Notes: a model not told the origin generated them from the letters alone. A stretch of DNA of 64,000 nucleotides from Streptomyces sp. NBC_01298 (GCF_035978755.1 NZ_CP108414.1:8804001-8868000); one strand, 5' to 3'. Positions 43,287 through 51,614 are shown, counted from the first letter of the stretch. A program made the numbers and translations.

Positions 43287-45083
43287 TCAGAGCCGCCACA
43301 CGCGCCAGCGGTCATCGCGGCAATCCTGCTGGGTGATCGGTTCGTTGTCCCCGCTGCCCGGCCGGGAGGAGACACATTTCCCGCTGTGGGTATTGGCGAG
43401 CCACCAGGCCCCGCGACTGCTGTCGTAGCGCAGGGTCCAGAACTGGTCCGGAAACAGGCCGTCCCGGTCTCCGCACTCGAACTGGGTGACGAGGGCATTG
43501 TTGGTGTCACGGGCCGCGTCGACGGACAGGCACATACCGGTTTGCCTGTTGCGGATCGAGTAGACGATGCCGGCCGGGCCCGTCGTCTCCGGGGTCAGAT
43601 GCCAGCGCTGCTCCAGGCTTGCCGTGCACCCGCTCTGTACCAAGCCGGCGCCCGGCGTGTTGCTCCCGGCGGCCACTGCCAGGCACATTCCGCTTCCGGG
43701 GCTGGTGAATTGCAGCAGCCCATCAGCCGGCGACGGCACGCTGGGCGGCGTACTCGGCGCCGTACTGGGTGGCGTAGTGGGCTGAGGACTGCCCGGGGCG
43801 GTCGCCGTCGCGGACGGCGACGGCTGCGCGGAGGGGCCGGGCAGGGCAGCCGGTGGAGTGATCGCGGGCGCGTTCGGCACCGCGGCGGAAGGCGAGGTGC
43901 TCGGAAACCCGGCGGGCCCGGGCGGGGACGGCGAAGGTGAACCGGACGGCGAGAGCGAGGGCGTCGTGGCCGACGCCGAGCTCCAGCCCAGGTCACGGGA
44001 GAGCGAAAGGTCCCGCTGCCCCACGCCGCTCGCGGCCGGGGGCGGGACGTTGCGCTGCTGGCCGATGACGACCATCGCAGTCGTGGCGAGCGCTGCCACG
44101 GCGAGGACCGCGGTCGCGGCGACAGCGGCCAGCGGCGTGCCCGACGGGCCGCGTCGACCGGCCGGAGCAGGCGGGGCCACGGTGGCCCGGACCACCGGGG
44201 CGGCGTCCGGGGGAAACGACCGCTCCACCGCGGTGATGGAACGGGCCGGCGACGGCGGATGCACCCCGTCGAGCCGCTCCAGGACCACACCTTCGAGGGG
44301 TATGCGTTCTGCTTCCCGTGCGTGGCGTCGGCCTACGAGGCCGCCGAGCCCGGCGAGGAGCTCTTCCCGCAGCCGCCGAGCTTCCCATCCGCCGTACTCC
44401 AGCAGCGCGGACGTCCGCGCCAGCGCGAGCACCAGCTCGCGGTCGGCGCTGCTATCGTCCCCGCCACCCGGGGGCAGGGCTCGACAGCGCGTCTGTGCGC
44501 CGGCCAGGACCTGCCTGGCCGTGTGACGGGCCGCCCATGCCTCCTCCATCTGGGTGAACGCCCGATCCGCGAGCTCATCGAGGACCACCGCGCGATCCGA
44601 GGGCCGCACATCGTCGCGCGGTGCCCGGGTCTTGGGTTCGGACTGCGTCGGGCCGGCGGCCGGTGTGGGGTCGCCCGGTTCGTTGACCAGCAGGGTGACG
44701 ACCGTGAGCAGGCTCTTCACCAGGTGTTCCGACTCGGCCAGGTTCGACTCCGCCTGCCGCAGCGCCTCGGCCAGGCTCGGCCTGGGGCCCGCGTCCGCTT
44801 GACCGTTCAGGGCGGCCTCGTGCAGCCGACGCGCCCGCTGCAGCATCGCCTGCTGTCCCCGGCCGTCCCGTATGCGATCCCGTACGACGGTGTTCAGCCT
44901 GCCCAGCGGAATGATCCGCGCTCCACTCCGGTATTCGCTCCACATCGTCCTGCCGCCGCCAAAACGCCGCGCCAGCTCCCGGACCGTCAGCTCCGTCGTG
45001 ATCTCCACCAGGAAGCGGGCGAGTTCGTCAGCCGCCAGTGACGCGCCTTTCATAGCCCCCTGCGGCCGGCCTGCCTTGACCAT
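43287..45083 (-). CDS. HTH-type, single-pass membrane protein with C-terminal ricin-type lectin domain
   Basis: A 598-aa bitopic membrane protein. Residues about 15-90 carry a helix-turn-helix-like segment (ELTVRELARRFGGGRTMWSEYRSG, ARIIPLGRLNTVVRDRIRD). A coiled or helical region follows to about residue 290. One transmembrane helix (LAAVAATAVLAVAALATTAMVVIG) separates the cytoplasmic part from a Ser/Pro/Thr-rich stalk of about 100 residues. The last 130 residues are a ricin beta-trefoil: LLQFTSPGSGMCLAVAAGSN, QRWHLTPE and GMCLSVDAARD, ending with CRDDRWRVWRL. The ATG at 45083 follows GGAGGGAG. A palindrome lies just upstream. It may transmit sugar binding outside to DNA or protein inside; this is inference. 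Confidence 0.82.
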   Translation of the reverse strand: MVKAGRPQGAMKGASLAADELARFLVEITTELTVRELARRFGGGRTMWSEYRSGARIIPLGRLNTVVRDRIRDGRGQQAMLQRARRLHEAALNGQADAGPRPSLAEALRQAESNLAESEHLVKSLLTVVTLLVNEPGDPTPAAGPTQSEPKTRAPRDDVRPSDRAVVLDELADRAFTQMEEAWAARHTARQVLAGAQTRCRALPPGGGDDSSADRELVLALARTSALLEYGGWEARRLREELLAGLGGLVGRRHAREAERIPLEGVVLERLDGVHPPSPARSITAVERSFPPDAAPVVRATVAPPAPAGRRGPSGTPLAAVAATAVLAVAALATTAMVVIGQQRNVPPPAASGVGQRDLSLSRDLGWSSASATTPSLSPSGSPSPSPPGPAGFPSTSPSAAVPNAPAITPPAALPGPSAQPSPSATATAPGSPQPTTPPSTAPSTPPSVPSPADGLLQFTSPGSGMCLAVAAGSNTPGAGLVQSGCTASLEQRWHLTPETTGPAGIVYSIRNRQTGMCLSVDAARDTNNALVTQFECGDRDGLFPDQFWTLRYDSSRGAWWLANTHSGKCVSSRPGSGDNEPITQQDCRDDRWRVWRL

Positions 45084-45094
45084 GATCTCCCTCC

Positions 45095-45122
45095 GTTGTC
45101 CGCGGACAACCGAGCTTGTCCG
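45095..45122 (-). promoter_or_regulatory. 16-bp palindromic operator overlapping the leader of the HTH-ricin gene
   Basis: GTTGTCCGCGGACAAC (45095-45110) is a perfect 16-bp palindrome only 11 nt from the start codon. A further direct half-site TTGTCCG begins at 45116 and an inverted half-site CGGACAA at 45168. The spacing suggests binding of a dimeric regulator, perhaps the HTH-containing product itself. Confidence 0.6.
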
Positions 45123-45568
45123 CCCTTTCTCCACCTGATGAGCTGCACGATTCTCTCCGGACCGGCCCGGACAATTCACTGCGCGGGCAATGTCTGGCAG
45201 CGGAACGGCACCACAGAACACCAGTTCCACGGCACCGTCCATCGCGTAGCGCACCGTTGTCTCGAAAACCGCGGTCGCTGACCGCTCCGGTCTCATGCCG
45301 CGTCGGACAAACAAGAAAAGCCCCACGGAATTGACCGGAGGAGCACTTGTGGATCAGCACCGAATCGATATCGCTCGCAGGCCCATTTCTTGACCGGCGC
45401 TCAGCGGCCGAGAACAGCTTGCCCGACAGCACCGATGGGCTCCCTGCACAAAGAGGCCGACGTCCCTGACAAGAGGCAGCCTCCGGGCCAGCGGCGCACT
45501 GTGCGGCACCACTTGGAAACCCACGCCCAAACCCACTCACCCGCCCATCAGAAGAGGAAATTCCAGCC
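45123..45568. other. Long divergent intergenic region
   Basis: This is the shared upstream region of the HTH-ricin gene and the small secreted protein. Apart from the CGGACAA half-site at 45168 no gene or structure is supported. Frames that cross it look random. Confidence 0.4.
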
Positions 45569-45949
45569 ATGATTTCTTTGCGCACTTCTCTCGCGGCCAT
45601 GGCGATCGCCACGGCGGCCGTGATGGCCAGCCCCCTCACGGCCCAGGCCGCCGAATCCGGGACGGCGGGAAATGGAGTAGGTGCCTCCGTCGCCGCGGCG
45701 TCCGTCCCTCCGTCGGCGGACCTTTACGGCTGCACGTACAAGATCATCACCGGAAGCGGCGGGCACCAGGGCTCGGCCATCACCTGCAAGGGATCGTCCT
45801 CCGAAAGCTTCGTCGGCTGGGTCAAGTGCCGTGACGTCTCGGGGAACGTCTACGAGAGCTACGGTCCGCAGACCTGGGCCAACAACGCGTCCACCGCCTG
45901 GTGCGCGCTGGGATACCGGGTGATCGGCTCCTACTACTACGCCGTCTGA
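45569..45949 (+). CDS. Small secreted cysteine-containing protein
   Basis: A 126-aa exported protein. The signal peptide MISLRTSLAAMAIATAAVMA ends in an AQA cleavage site near residue 28. The mature part has four cysteines (YGCTYK, ITCKGS, VKCRDV, AWCALG) that would make two disulfides. The rest is Gly/Ser/Tyr-rich (SGGHQGSAI, GNVYESYGPQTWANNASTAW) and ends YYYAV. No family was recognised; the pattern of short secreted Streptomyces proteins of unknown function fits. GAAGAGGAA lies about 10 nt before the ATG. A strong terminator follows. It may be co-regulated with the divergent HTH-ricin gene. Confidence 0.72.
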   Translation: MISLRTSLAAMAIATAAVMASPLTAQAAESGTAGNGVGASVAAASVPPSADLYGCTYKIITGSGGHQGSAITCKGSSSESFVGWVKCRDVSGNVYESYGPQTWANNASTAWCALGYRVIGSYYYAV

Positions 45950-45973
45950 CGGCGTAGGAAGCGCAATCCAGTC

Positions 45974-46004
45974 AATGTGCCCGCCCCATCGGGGCGGGCA
46001 CATT
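45974..46004 (+). terminator. 14-bp stem intrinsic terminator
   Basis: AATGTGCCCGCCCC (45974-45987) pairs perfectly with GGGGCGGGCACATT (45991-46004) around a 3-nt ATC loop. It ends the small secreted protein gene, 24 nt after its stop codon. Confidence 0.9.
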
Positions 46005-46255
46005 CACGCGATCGGCCGAAATCCGTCACGGCAGCATCGGGAGCCAGTCGAAGGGTGTGCGTGGACGGCGGAATCAGGCGCTGCGGCCCGGGCGCCGGGG
46101 GAGCGGACCCGGCACTGCGGGAAGTTCACGGTGACCGCGCAGGTCCGGGCTCTGAAGGGGATGTGGAAGGGCAACGTGGCTGCGGTTCCTAGTGAGTTGA
46201 CTGCTCGTGCGACCCCGGGGCGAGGAGGGAACTGCCTCCGTCGATTCCGACGTTG

Positions 46256-46324
46256 CACCTCCCAGTGGTACACGCCGATCTCATCAGGGACCCACGGACT
46301 ACTCGGCCGGAGCTCCCATCCGGT
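46256..46324 (-). pseudogene. Relic of the 6623 propeller-like gene family
   Basis: On the minus strand TGWELRPSSPWVPDEIGVYHW closely matches TGWEIRPRRPWVPEEIGVDHW in the intact gene at 6623-7873, and the nucleotides agree too (about 60 bp). Nothing of the family remains on either side, so this is a short duplicated or decayed segment. It lies beside the end of the gene at 46336. Confidence 0.6.
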
Positions 46325-46335
46325 CCATTGCCTGG

Positions 46336-46938
46336 TCACCGAGCTCGTCCGTCCGGTCCGGGAAAGCCTGACGGGTACCGGCGTGCGAACTCCTGCGCTG
46401 TCAGCGCCTCTCGCGCTGCTACCAGCCGCTCGATCGCTTCCCGGAACCATGTGCGGGCGATGTCCGCCGTCTGAAGCACCTCAGCCACTTCGGTGGGCAC
46501 CTGGCCCCCCTCGAAGTCGCGGCCCAGGACTGCTCGCGTGATCGCGTTGGACGCGTGTTGCAGCGCATCCACTGAGCCATGCATCCGTCTTCCTGCAACG
46601 TGGAGGAGGACCGGGGCGTAGATGGAATCGAACGATTCAGACCGATGGTTGTGACAGGTCGCCACGAACTCCTTGACGTCCACGTGCTCACCAGCGACGG
46701 CCAAGGCGACGGTCAGGTTCAGGTAGTCGAACCACCGTCGCGTCTTCAGCCGGCCCAACGTCAGAGCAGTGATCCGTGTGGTGTACAGATCGTCCTCGCG
46801 CGCCAGTTCCTGCCAGTGGCGCTCCTTCTTCTTTAAGGCGAGAGGTCCGTAGACCGCCGCGGTTGCTCCGACTACGGCTCCGCTTGCTGCACCTATCAGC
46901 CCCATCAGGGCACTACCGTCCGGCATGGAAACGACCAT
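46336..46938 (-). CDS. Hypothetical protein with one N-terminal membrane helix
   Basis: A 200-aa protein. The first 30 residues (MPDGSALMGLIGAASGAVVGATAAVYGPLAL) form one transmembrane or signal-anchor helix, followed by a charged, helix-rich cytoplasmic part (KKKERHWQELAREDDLYTTRI, AIERLVAAREALTAQEFARRY). The two in-frame ATGs at 46938 and 46926 are equally possible; neither has a strong ribosome site. The family is not recognised. A 20-bp repeat lies upstream on the same intergenic side, between this gene and the barstar-like gene. No function is proposed. Confidence 0.6.
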   Translation of the reverse strand: MVVSMPDGSALMGLIGAASGAVVGATAAVYGPLALKKKERHWQELAREDDLYTTRITALTLGRLKTRRWFDYLNLTVALAVAGEHVDVKEFVATCHNHRSESFDSIYAPVLLHVAGRRMHGSVDALQHASNAITRAVLGRDFEGGQVPTEVAEVLQTADIARTWFREAIERLVAAREALTAQEFARRYPSGFPGPDGRAR

Positions 46939-47013
46939 GGCAGCAGGACCGCCTGTTGGACAGAGGGCCCGCGTGGCGGCCGACCCCCCATCGCAGGCGG
47001 TCTACGCCCCTTT

Positions 47014-47045
47014 AAGTTGGCGGGTGAGGGCTTATTGGCGGATCT
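47014..47045. repeat. Two TTGGCGG repeat units before the barstar-like gene
   Basis: AAGTTGGCGGGTGAGGGCTT is followed by ATTGGCGGATCTTGG. The core AGTTGGCGGNTGAG is the same as in the units at 49703-49762 and related to 4361-4419. It lies about 115 nt before the barstar-like start. Confidence 0.45.
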
Positions 47046-47161
47046 TGGTCCCGTAATGCTGTGTGTCGGCTGATACCAGGCAAGCGCTGCCGACCAGCGG
47101 CGCCCCCTGACCGAGTGCCCGGCGGGAACGCCCGGCTTCAACGTCGGGGCGTGGTCGGGGC

Positions 47162-47930
47162 ATGATTCCCACCGTGTATGAGGACGAAAACCGTCGCGGG
47201 CGCATGCGGTACACGCTGACCGAGACAGAGCACGGCCACACCTGGGGCGACTGCGACGGGGCGGAGGGTCTGCTCGGAAGCCCCCGGCGCGGGACGTACG
47301 GAATGCTCGACTGGGTACCGGACCGAGCAGAGGTACGTGGCTGGGTCGGCAGCCGGGTCTGGCTGGGGCGAGCCGCTCACCCAACGCCCGCTGTGGACCC
47401 GAGTCGGCGCCTGGCGCCCCTCCTCCTACGGGACGGATCTGATCGACCTGGAGCTCGACGGAGAGCACTTCGCGCCCGTCCCCGCATACGCCCGGACCGT
47501 CTGGGAGCGATGGCTCGCCGGGCCGCCGGACACCCTGGGCACCTGGAACAGCCTCGACACCCGACTCCGCGGGGCCTGGCTCGAACTCGTACGGGAGCGA
47601 GCTTGCCGACGCGCACACCATGACCGGCCGGCCGGGCACGCATACGAACTCGACGGCCGCCACATCACCGATGAAGCGGGCCTCTACCTGGCGCCCGGCG
47701 AGGCGGTGAACGGGCCTGGTGGCTACTTCGGCGGAAACCTAGCCGCCCTGGACGACTGCCTTGGCGGCACGTTCGGCTACACCGCCCCCGCCACGCTGCC
47801 CTGGCGGAACGCCGCGACCGCACGCGAGCACCTGTCCCAGACCCTGGAAGCAGGCGGCCGGCCCTGCGACCTGTTCTCCAAGGTTCTCGACGTCCTGGCC
47901 GGGGGCGGCATGTACGTCACCTTGGCATGA
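47162..47930 (+). pseudogene. Barstar-family (barnase-inhibitor-like) protein, frameshifted
   Basis: The C-terminal half is excellent barstar-family sequence: WTRVGAWRPSSYGTDLIDLELDGEHFAPVPAYARTVWERWLAGPP is a Streptomyces extension, then AYELDGRHITDEAGLYLALGEAVNGPGGYFGGNLAALDDCLGGTFGY-like residues, here with APGEAVNGPGGYFGGNLAALDDCLGG, are the barstar fold. The N-terminal part from the ATG at 47162 is in another frame, with a shift at about 47345-47375. Barstar-like proteins neutralise ribonuclease toxins. No barnase-like gene is visible here. The frameshift removes an unbroken product unless the indel is an assembly error. Confidence 0.65.
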
Positions 47931-48179
47931 GCTCCGCTCCGCCCGCTGACGGGTGACCCGCCAACCAGCTCCCTCAACATCCGCCGACAAGGATTCTCCA
48001 CGTGCTCCTGACCTGCACGGATCAAGAGCTTGCCGTTCCTGTTCGCCATGGCCGCCGACCCCGCCACTCGCCGCGAGGCCGGCCCGCGCCGTGGGCTTGA
48101 GCCCAGTGCCGCGACTGAAGAACCTGGCGAAGAGTCATGTCTCACCGGCTCGAGGCGCGGCCAACCGCCCCGCTACGCC

Positions 48180-48980
48180 CTACTTCTCCTCCGGCTCCCA
48201 GGCGCGGAGCAGGTCGAGCAGGCCTGCGTCTCCGTCAACGTGCAAGGAGTCGGCCTGGATCCGGTCGTACAGGTAGAGGACCAGCTCACTGGCCGTGCCG
48301 TGGACGGAGGCGCCGGCTGCGTCCGAGTCTTCGCCGATCGCGGCGGTGGGCGCGGGGATGCGGGTGGTGCGTGCGCCGTCGCCGTCGAGGGTGAGGCGCC
48401 AGGAGCGGCCCTCAGCGGCGTGGAAGTCGAAGGCCGTGGGCTTGTGCGGCCAGGCGCTGGGGGTTGCGCAGACGGTGAACAGGAACTCCTCCACGCCGTC
48501 GAGTGCCAGCTCGACCGGCAGCGGCTGCGGGGCGCCCCCGGCGAACTCGGCGTCGTAGGTGTGCACCGCGGTCTCCTGGACCCGGTGCCGGGCAGTGCCG
48601 CCGGCGGTCCGCGGTGACTGCGACGCGGGCCACCACGTCCAGCAACCGCTCTCCGGGCCCGCCGCGCGCAGGGCGCCCAGCAGAAGCTCCGTCGACGCGT
48701 CCAGCCAGGCCAGCAGGGCCTCACGCTCCTGCGGCACTTCCAGCGCGGCGCGCGCGGCGACGGCCTCGGCCGGGGGAGCGTCGGCAGACCCCGCGCCGAC
48801 GATGGCGGCCCAGAAACGGTCTCCCCCACCCAGGTGCTTCACCAGATCGAACAGCGTCCACCCGGGGCAGGTCGGCACCTGCGCGTCGAGATCCGGTGCG
48901 GCGGCGACCACGGCGCGGAAGGTGGTTGACCGTTCGTCGATCAGTCGCAACAGGTCGGGGAACTCAAGATTCTTTTCCAC
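48180..48980 (-). CDS. Maleylpyruvate isomerase-like, mycothiol-dependent enzyme family protein (TIGR03083 type)
   Basis: A 266-aa cytoplasmic protein. The N-terminal DinB/MDMPI four-helix bundle is clear: LLRLIDERSTTFRAVVAAAPDLDAQVPTCPGWTLFDLVKHLGGGDRFW. The motif TVHxYDAE is present as ETAVHTYDAEFAGGA, with the metal-binding His pattern of the family (one His in KHLG, one in VHTYD). A C-terminal SCP2-like domain (VHGTASELVLYLYDRI) completes it. The ATG at 48980 is well placed. It is likely a thiol-dependent isomerase or transferase using mycothiol, the actinobacterial thiol; substrate unknown. No coupled genes. Confidence 0.85.
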   Translation of the reverse strand: MEKNLEFPDLLRLIDERSTTFRAVVAAAPDLDAQVPTCPGWTLFDLVKHLGGGDRFWAAIVGAGSADAPPAEAVAARAALEVPQEREALLAWLDASTELLLGALRAAGPESGCWTWWPASQSPRTAGGTARHRVQETAVHTYDAEFAGGAPQPLPVELALDGVEEFLFTVCATPSAWPHKPTAFDFHAAEGRSWRLTLDGDGARTTRIPAPTAAIGEDSDAAGASVHGTASELVLYLYDRIQADSLHVDGDAGLLDLLRAWEPEEK

Positions 48981-49272
48981 GCCGGATGTCTATCACCGTG
49001 CTCCGGTGATCGGACAGCGATTTTCACAGTCACCGCCGGTCGGCCATTGCGGACGTCCGCCGGGCACCTCTGCGAGGTGGCGTCCACCCGGTGCGCGCGG
49101 TCATGCTGCCGCTCGATGCGATGGACGCGAGGTCATGACGGCTGGGGAGGACCGGTCGGGTCGGGAGTCCAAGTGACTGCCGTTCGACCAGCACTCCTCA
49201 AGTTCGTTACAACAGCCGCCACTTGGGCTTTGAGCAAGATCATTGGCTGGCGTGCCTGTACGTGGGGAATCG

Positions 49273-49641
49273 GATGAGCTGGGCAGGAACCCGGGGGTCT
49301 GGCCGGTGACCCCTGACTGCGACCGTCCGTGCCGGGGTTGGGTGCCGCTGGAGCGGGCGGGCCGCTCAGGTTCGGGATGAGCCCGGCCCCGGTGTCGGCC
49401 GGCCTCGACGGCCAGATACCGTTCGAGAAGGCCGGGGTGAGCGCGCACTACTCGACACATCCAGACGGCGTCCGGCGGCTGGGCGGCGTGACCGCGTAGG
49501 GGCCGTACCGGACCGCAGGTCCTCTGCGCGGGCATCCCGCTGGTAGGTGTGACGCCCACCGTCCTCGAAGTAGCGGTGACCCAGCATGCCGAGAAGCACG
49601 ACATGGGCCTGCGTTTCAGCCCCAGCGGCGACGATAATTAG
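49273..49641 (+). pseudogene. Relic of the two-repeat PLRFGM family
   Basis: Pieces in several frames recover the C-terminal half of the gene at 19668-20742: NPGVWPVTPDCDRPC, then GWVPLERAG and PLRFGMSPAPVSAGL (one base lost between them), GVSAHYSTHPDGVRR, and finally GPQVLCAGIPLVGVTP with TQHAEKHDMGLRF. Each matches the same order in the other copy. Several frameshifts and a stop make it inactive. The paralogue at 19.7 kb is 30 kb away, so the family has been moved or duplicated within this region. Confidence 0.75.
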
Positions 49642-49762
49642 CGTTCTAGCTGTCCGCCGGGGCCAAGTGCAGGGCTAAGTCAAACCGATGGTGACTGAGC
49701 TCTTCAGTTGGCGGATGAGCGTCCTACTTGGCGGGCTGAGCAGCGTAGATGGCGGACGACTC
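49641..49762. repeat. 20-bp TTGGCGG tandem repeats with an upstream GCGTTCTAGCTG unit
   Basis: Three perfectly phased 20-bp units, TTCAGTTGGCGGATGAGCGT (49703), CCTACTTGGCGGGCTGAGCA (49723) and GCGTAGATGGCGGACGACTC (49743), share A(G/C)TTGGCGG. A unit like that of 4400 (GCGTTCTAGCTGTCC) begins at 49641. They lie between the PLRFGM relic and the convergent gene ending at 49771. Confidence 0.55.
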
Positions 49763-49770
49763 GTCGTCGA

Positions 49771-50268
49771 TCAGACACTCGACTCTGGGCCTGATCCTCG
49801 GAGAGGCTCTCTAGGGCGCTGTGCGTGGACGCGCCGTACGTGCTTCACCGTCACCGCCGCCGGGAGACCGCCCAGGAGGAGGGACAGCCCCACCGGGAGC
49901 ACCCCCGCCCACGCCGTTGGTGAGACGTACGCGGTGCCGGACGTGCCGTCCACCAGCCACGCACGGACCGGTGGCGAATCGATGCGGCCATCGACGGGGA
50001 CGTCGAACGACGGGCCGCCGTCGTCCGGGGTGAAGGCGCCCGAACAGGACGTCGACGTTCCCGCATTGGCCACGGTGGCGTCGTACGTCCGGCAGTCGGC
50101 TTCGGTCACGGTTCCGGGCTTGCCCCACAGCGCGGTCCGCAACTCTCCGGTGAAGTTCGTCAGTACGACGTAGGCCAGAGACAACCCGACCAGACAGGCC
50201 AGTGCCAGCCACGGCGCGGGTCCGACCTGCTCCGATTGCCTGTCCGGAACGTCCCCACCCTCGCTCAT
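49771..50268 (-). CDS. Hypothetical two-helix membrane protein
   Basis: A 165-aa protein. The ATG at 50268 follows GAGGGGTGG and is the likely start. Two hydrophobic helices (APWLALACLVGLSLAYVVLT and VLPVGLSLLLGGLPAAVTV) flank a region of about 80 residues, RTALWGKPGTVTEADCRTYDATVANAGTSTSCSGAF, that contains two cysteines and should lie outside the cell if the N-terminus is inside. The tail is short and basic. I know no family for it. The gene is next to a truncated transposase. Confidence 0.6.
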   Translation of the reverse strand: MSEGGDVPDRQSEQVGPAPWLALACLVGLSLAYVVLTNFTGELRTALWGKPGTVTEADCRTYDATVANAGTSTSCSGAFTPDDGGPSFDVPVDGRIDSPPVRAWLVDGTSGTAYVSPTAWAGVLPVGLSLLLGGLPAAVTVKHVRRVHAQRPREPLRGSGPESSV

Positions 50269-50280
50269 ACCCACCCCTCG

Positions 50281-50450
50281 GATCGCCGACGGACCTCCAT
50301 GGTGACCGATCCGAAGCACTCTCGGAAGCCCTCCAGGGCGTGCTGGTGGGCTCGCACGATCGTCGAGTCGACCGACACCAGCCAGTCGATGTTGCCGGCC
50401 GCGTCCGGCCCGCCCCGCCGCAGTATCCGCGAGAACGCGGCTGTCGGTTC
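50281..50450 (-). pseudogene. IS5-family transposase fragment
   Basis: Minus-strand reading gives TAAFSRILRRGGPDAAGNID, then WLVSVDSTIVRAHQHALEG, which is the DDE region around the second catalytic Asp of IS5/IS1647-type transposases. It continues only to FRECFGSVTMEVRRRS, so both ends are lost. It is directly upstream of the two-helix membrane protein gene. Confidence 0.7.
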
Positions 50451-50804
50451 GATTCGGCAACGCGGCGAGGTGCCGCGCCAGACGCCGCGGCCCGGCCATG
50501 ACCCGCCGGGCAGCTCCTAGTGCTACGTGCGAACTCGCATCACCGCTGGTCACAGATCCGCCTGTAGGGAGCGCCGTACATGGCGAATTCCGCCAACTGA
50601 AGCACTCAGTCGCACCGGACAGGTCAGTTTGCGAGTTCATCGGTGGGATCGGCAGGCCACGGCCTTTCGGGGCGGCGTTGTCTGCGAGGCGCGCCGGCCG
50701 TCGAAAGCCGAGAGGCGGGCGCCCCTGCCCCCCGGCCGAAAGCAACGCCCCGGCTTGCGCGGGTCCGGCCTCCGTACGCCGCCCTAAGGGCTGTCCCGCA
50801 ACTG
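50451..50804. other. IS-derived or intergenic stretch with one repeat copy
   Basis: No intact gene is visible. A minus-strand TTGGCGG unit (AGTGCTTCAGTTGGCGGAA, 50588-50606) matches the 20-bp units at 49703. Remaining sequence may be more transposon debris but carries no readable motif. Confidence 0.4.
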
Positions 50805-51374
50805 TCAGGAGGGGTATGAGTCGGGCTGGTCTGCTGCTGCGGCCCAGCGACGGATGTGTGGGTCGGGATGGACGCGGGCGGATGCGAGTGCGCTTTCAAG
50901 TAGTTCGTGCAGGGGTGACGGGTATGCCGCGCGGGAGGTAGGCAGGCTCAGCAGGACATGGTGGCGCTTCTGCAGGTCGGTGGCTTCGACAAACACCCGC
51001 AGGGATGTCTCCAGCCAGGCGGCCTTGATGCCTTGTGACTCGTCCAGAGCGGGATCACGTACCCCGCCGGGTCCGTACGCTGGAGTCCGATCTGCCCGCA
51101 AGGGCACATGGGCGCTGTACCAGGCCCGCACGGCACCAGCCCGCTCGGGATCCGTGCCGATCCGCAGGTAGTCGACCAATGCCGCCATCACACGGCGGCG
51201 TCCGAATGCGTAGACCGCCGGCTCGACGAACCAGCGGCAGAAGCTGGGATCCGGGTCGTACACGGCTGCCGCCATCAGCGGGGCGAACCACTCCTCGGGC
51301 AGACTCGCACGTTCGAGCAGGGGCTCACGCACCGCATGGGCAAGGTGGCGGGCATGCCGGTCCTTTGGCGCCAT
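50805..51374 (-). CDS. Hypothetical protein conserved in Streptomyces
   Basis: A 189-aa soluble, helix-rich protein (DRHARHLAHAVREPLLERASLPEEWFAPLM, then DPDPSFCRWFVEPAVYAFGRRRVMAALVDYLRIG). I recall similar hypothetical proteins in Streptomyces but can name no domain. An arrangement of helix pairs (RAGAVRAWYSAHVPLR, SLRVFVEATDLQKRHHVLLSLP, LHELLESALASARVHPDPHIRRW) suggests HEAT-like packing. The ATG at 51374 is preferred; a GTG at 51467 would add 31 residues of less typical composition. It lies inside a zone of IS relics and may itself be a passenger. Confidence 0.6.
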   Translation of the reverse strand: MAPKDRHARHLAHAVREPLLERASLPEEWFAPLMAAAVYDPDPSFCRWFVEPAVYAFGRRRVMAALVDYLRIGTDPERAGAVRAWYSAHVPLRADRTPAYGPGGVRDPALDESQGIKAAWLETSLRVFVEATDLQKRHHVLLSLPTSRAAYPSPLHELLESALASARVHPDPHIRRWAAAADQPDSYPS

Positions 51375-51614
51375 GCTGACGTCTCCGACGCCGAGCAGCC
51401 GGGCCACCTCTGTCACGCATGTCAGGAATGAACGCGGCTCTATGCCGCTCTGCTCGCCTTTGGTCACGGCAGCATTCTGGACCGGCCATGTCGGCAGGCA
51501 CAGGCCCGAAGGCCGCTGGCGCTTGGGCGGAAGAGCACTCGCTCGACCTCCCTTGGGTGGCACGATCGCGGTGTGGCTTCTAGCTCTGCCTCAGATGCTG
51601 CCGGTGACCGCGCA

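Noticed and set aside
45123..45568. An N-terminal extension of the HTH-ricin protein up to 45326
   Set aside because: It would run through the perfect operator palindrome and lacks the strong GGAGGGAG site that precedes the ATG at 45083.
47162..47930. A toxin partner next to the barstar-like gene
   Set aside because: No barnase-like or other ribonuclease motif was found in the neighbouring frames, so a toxin-antitoxin pair is not claimed.
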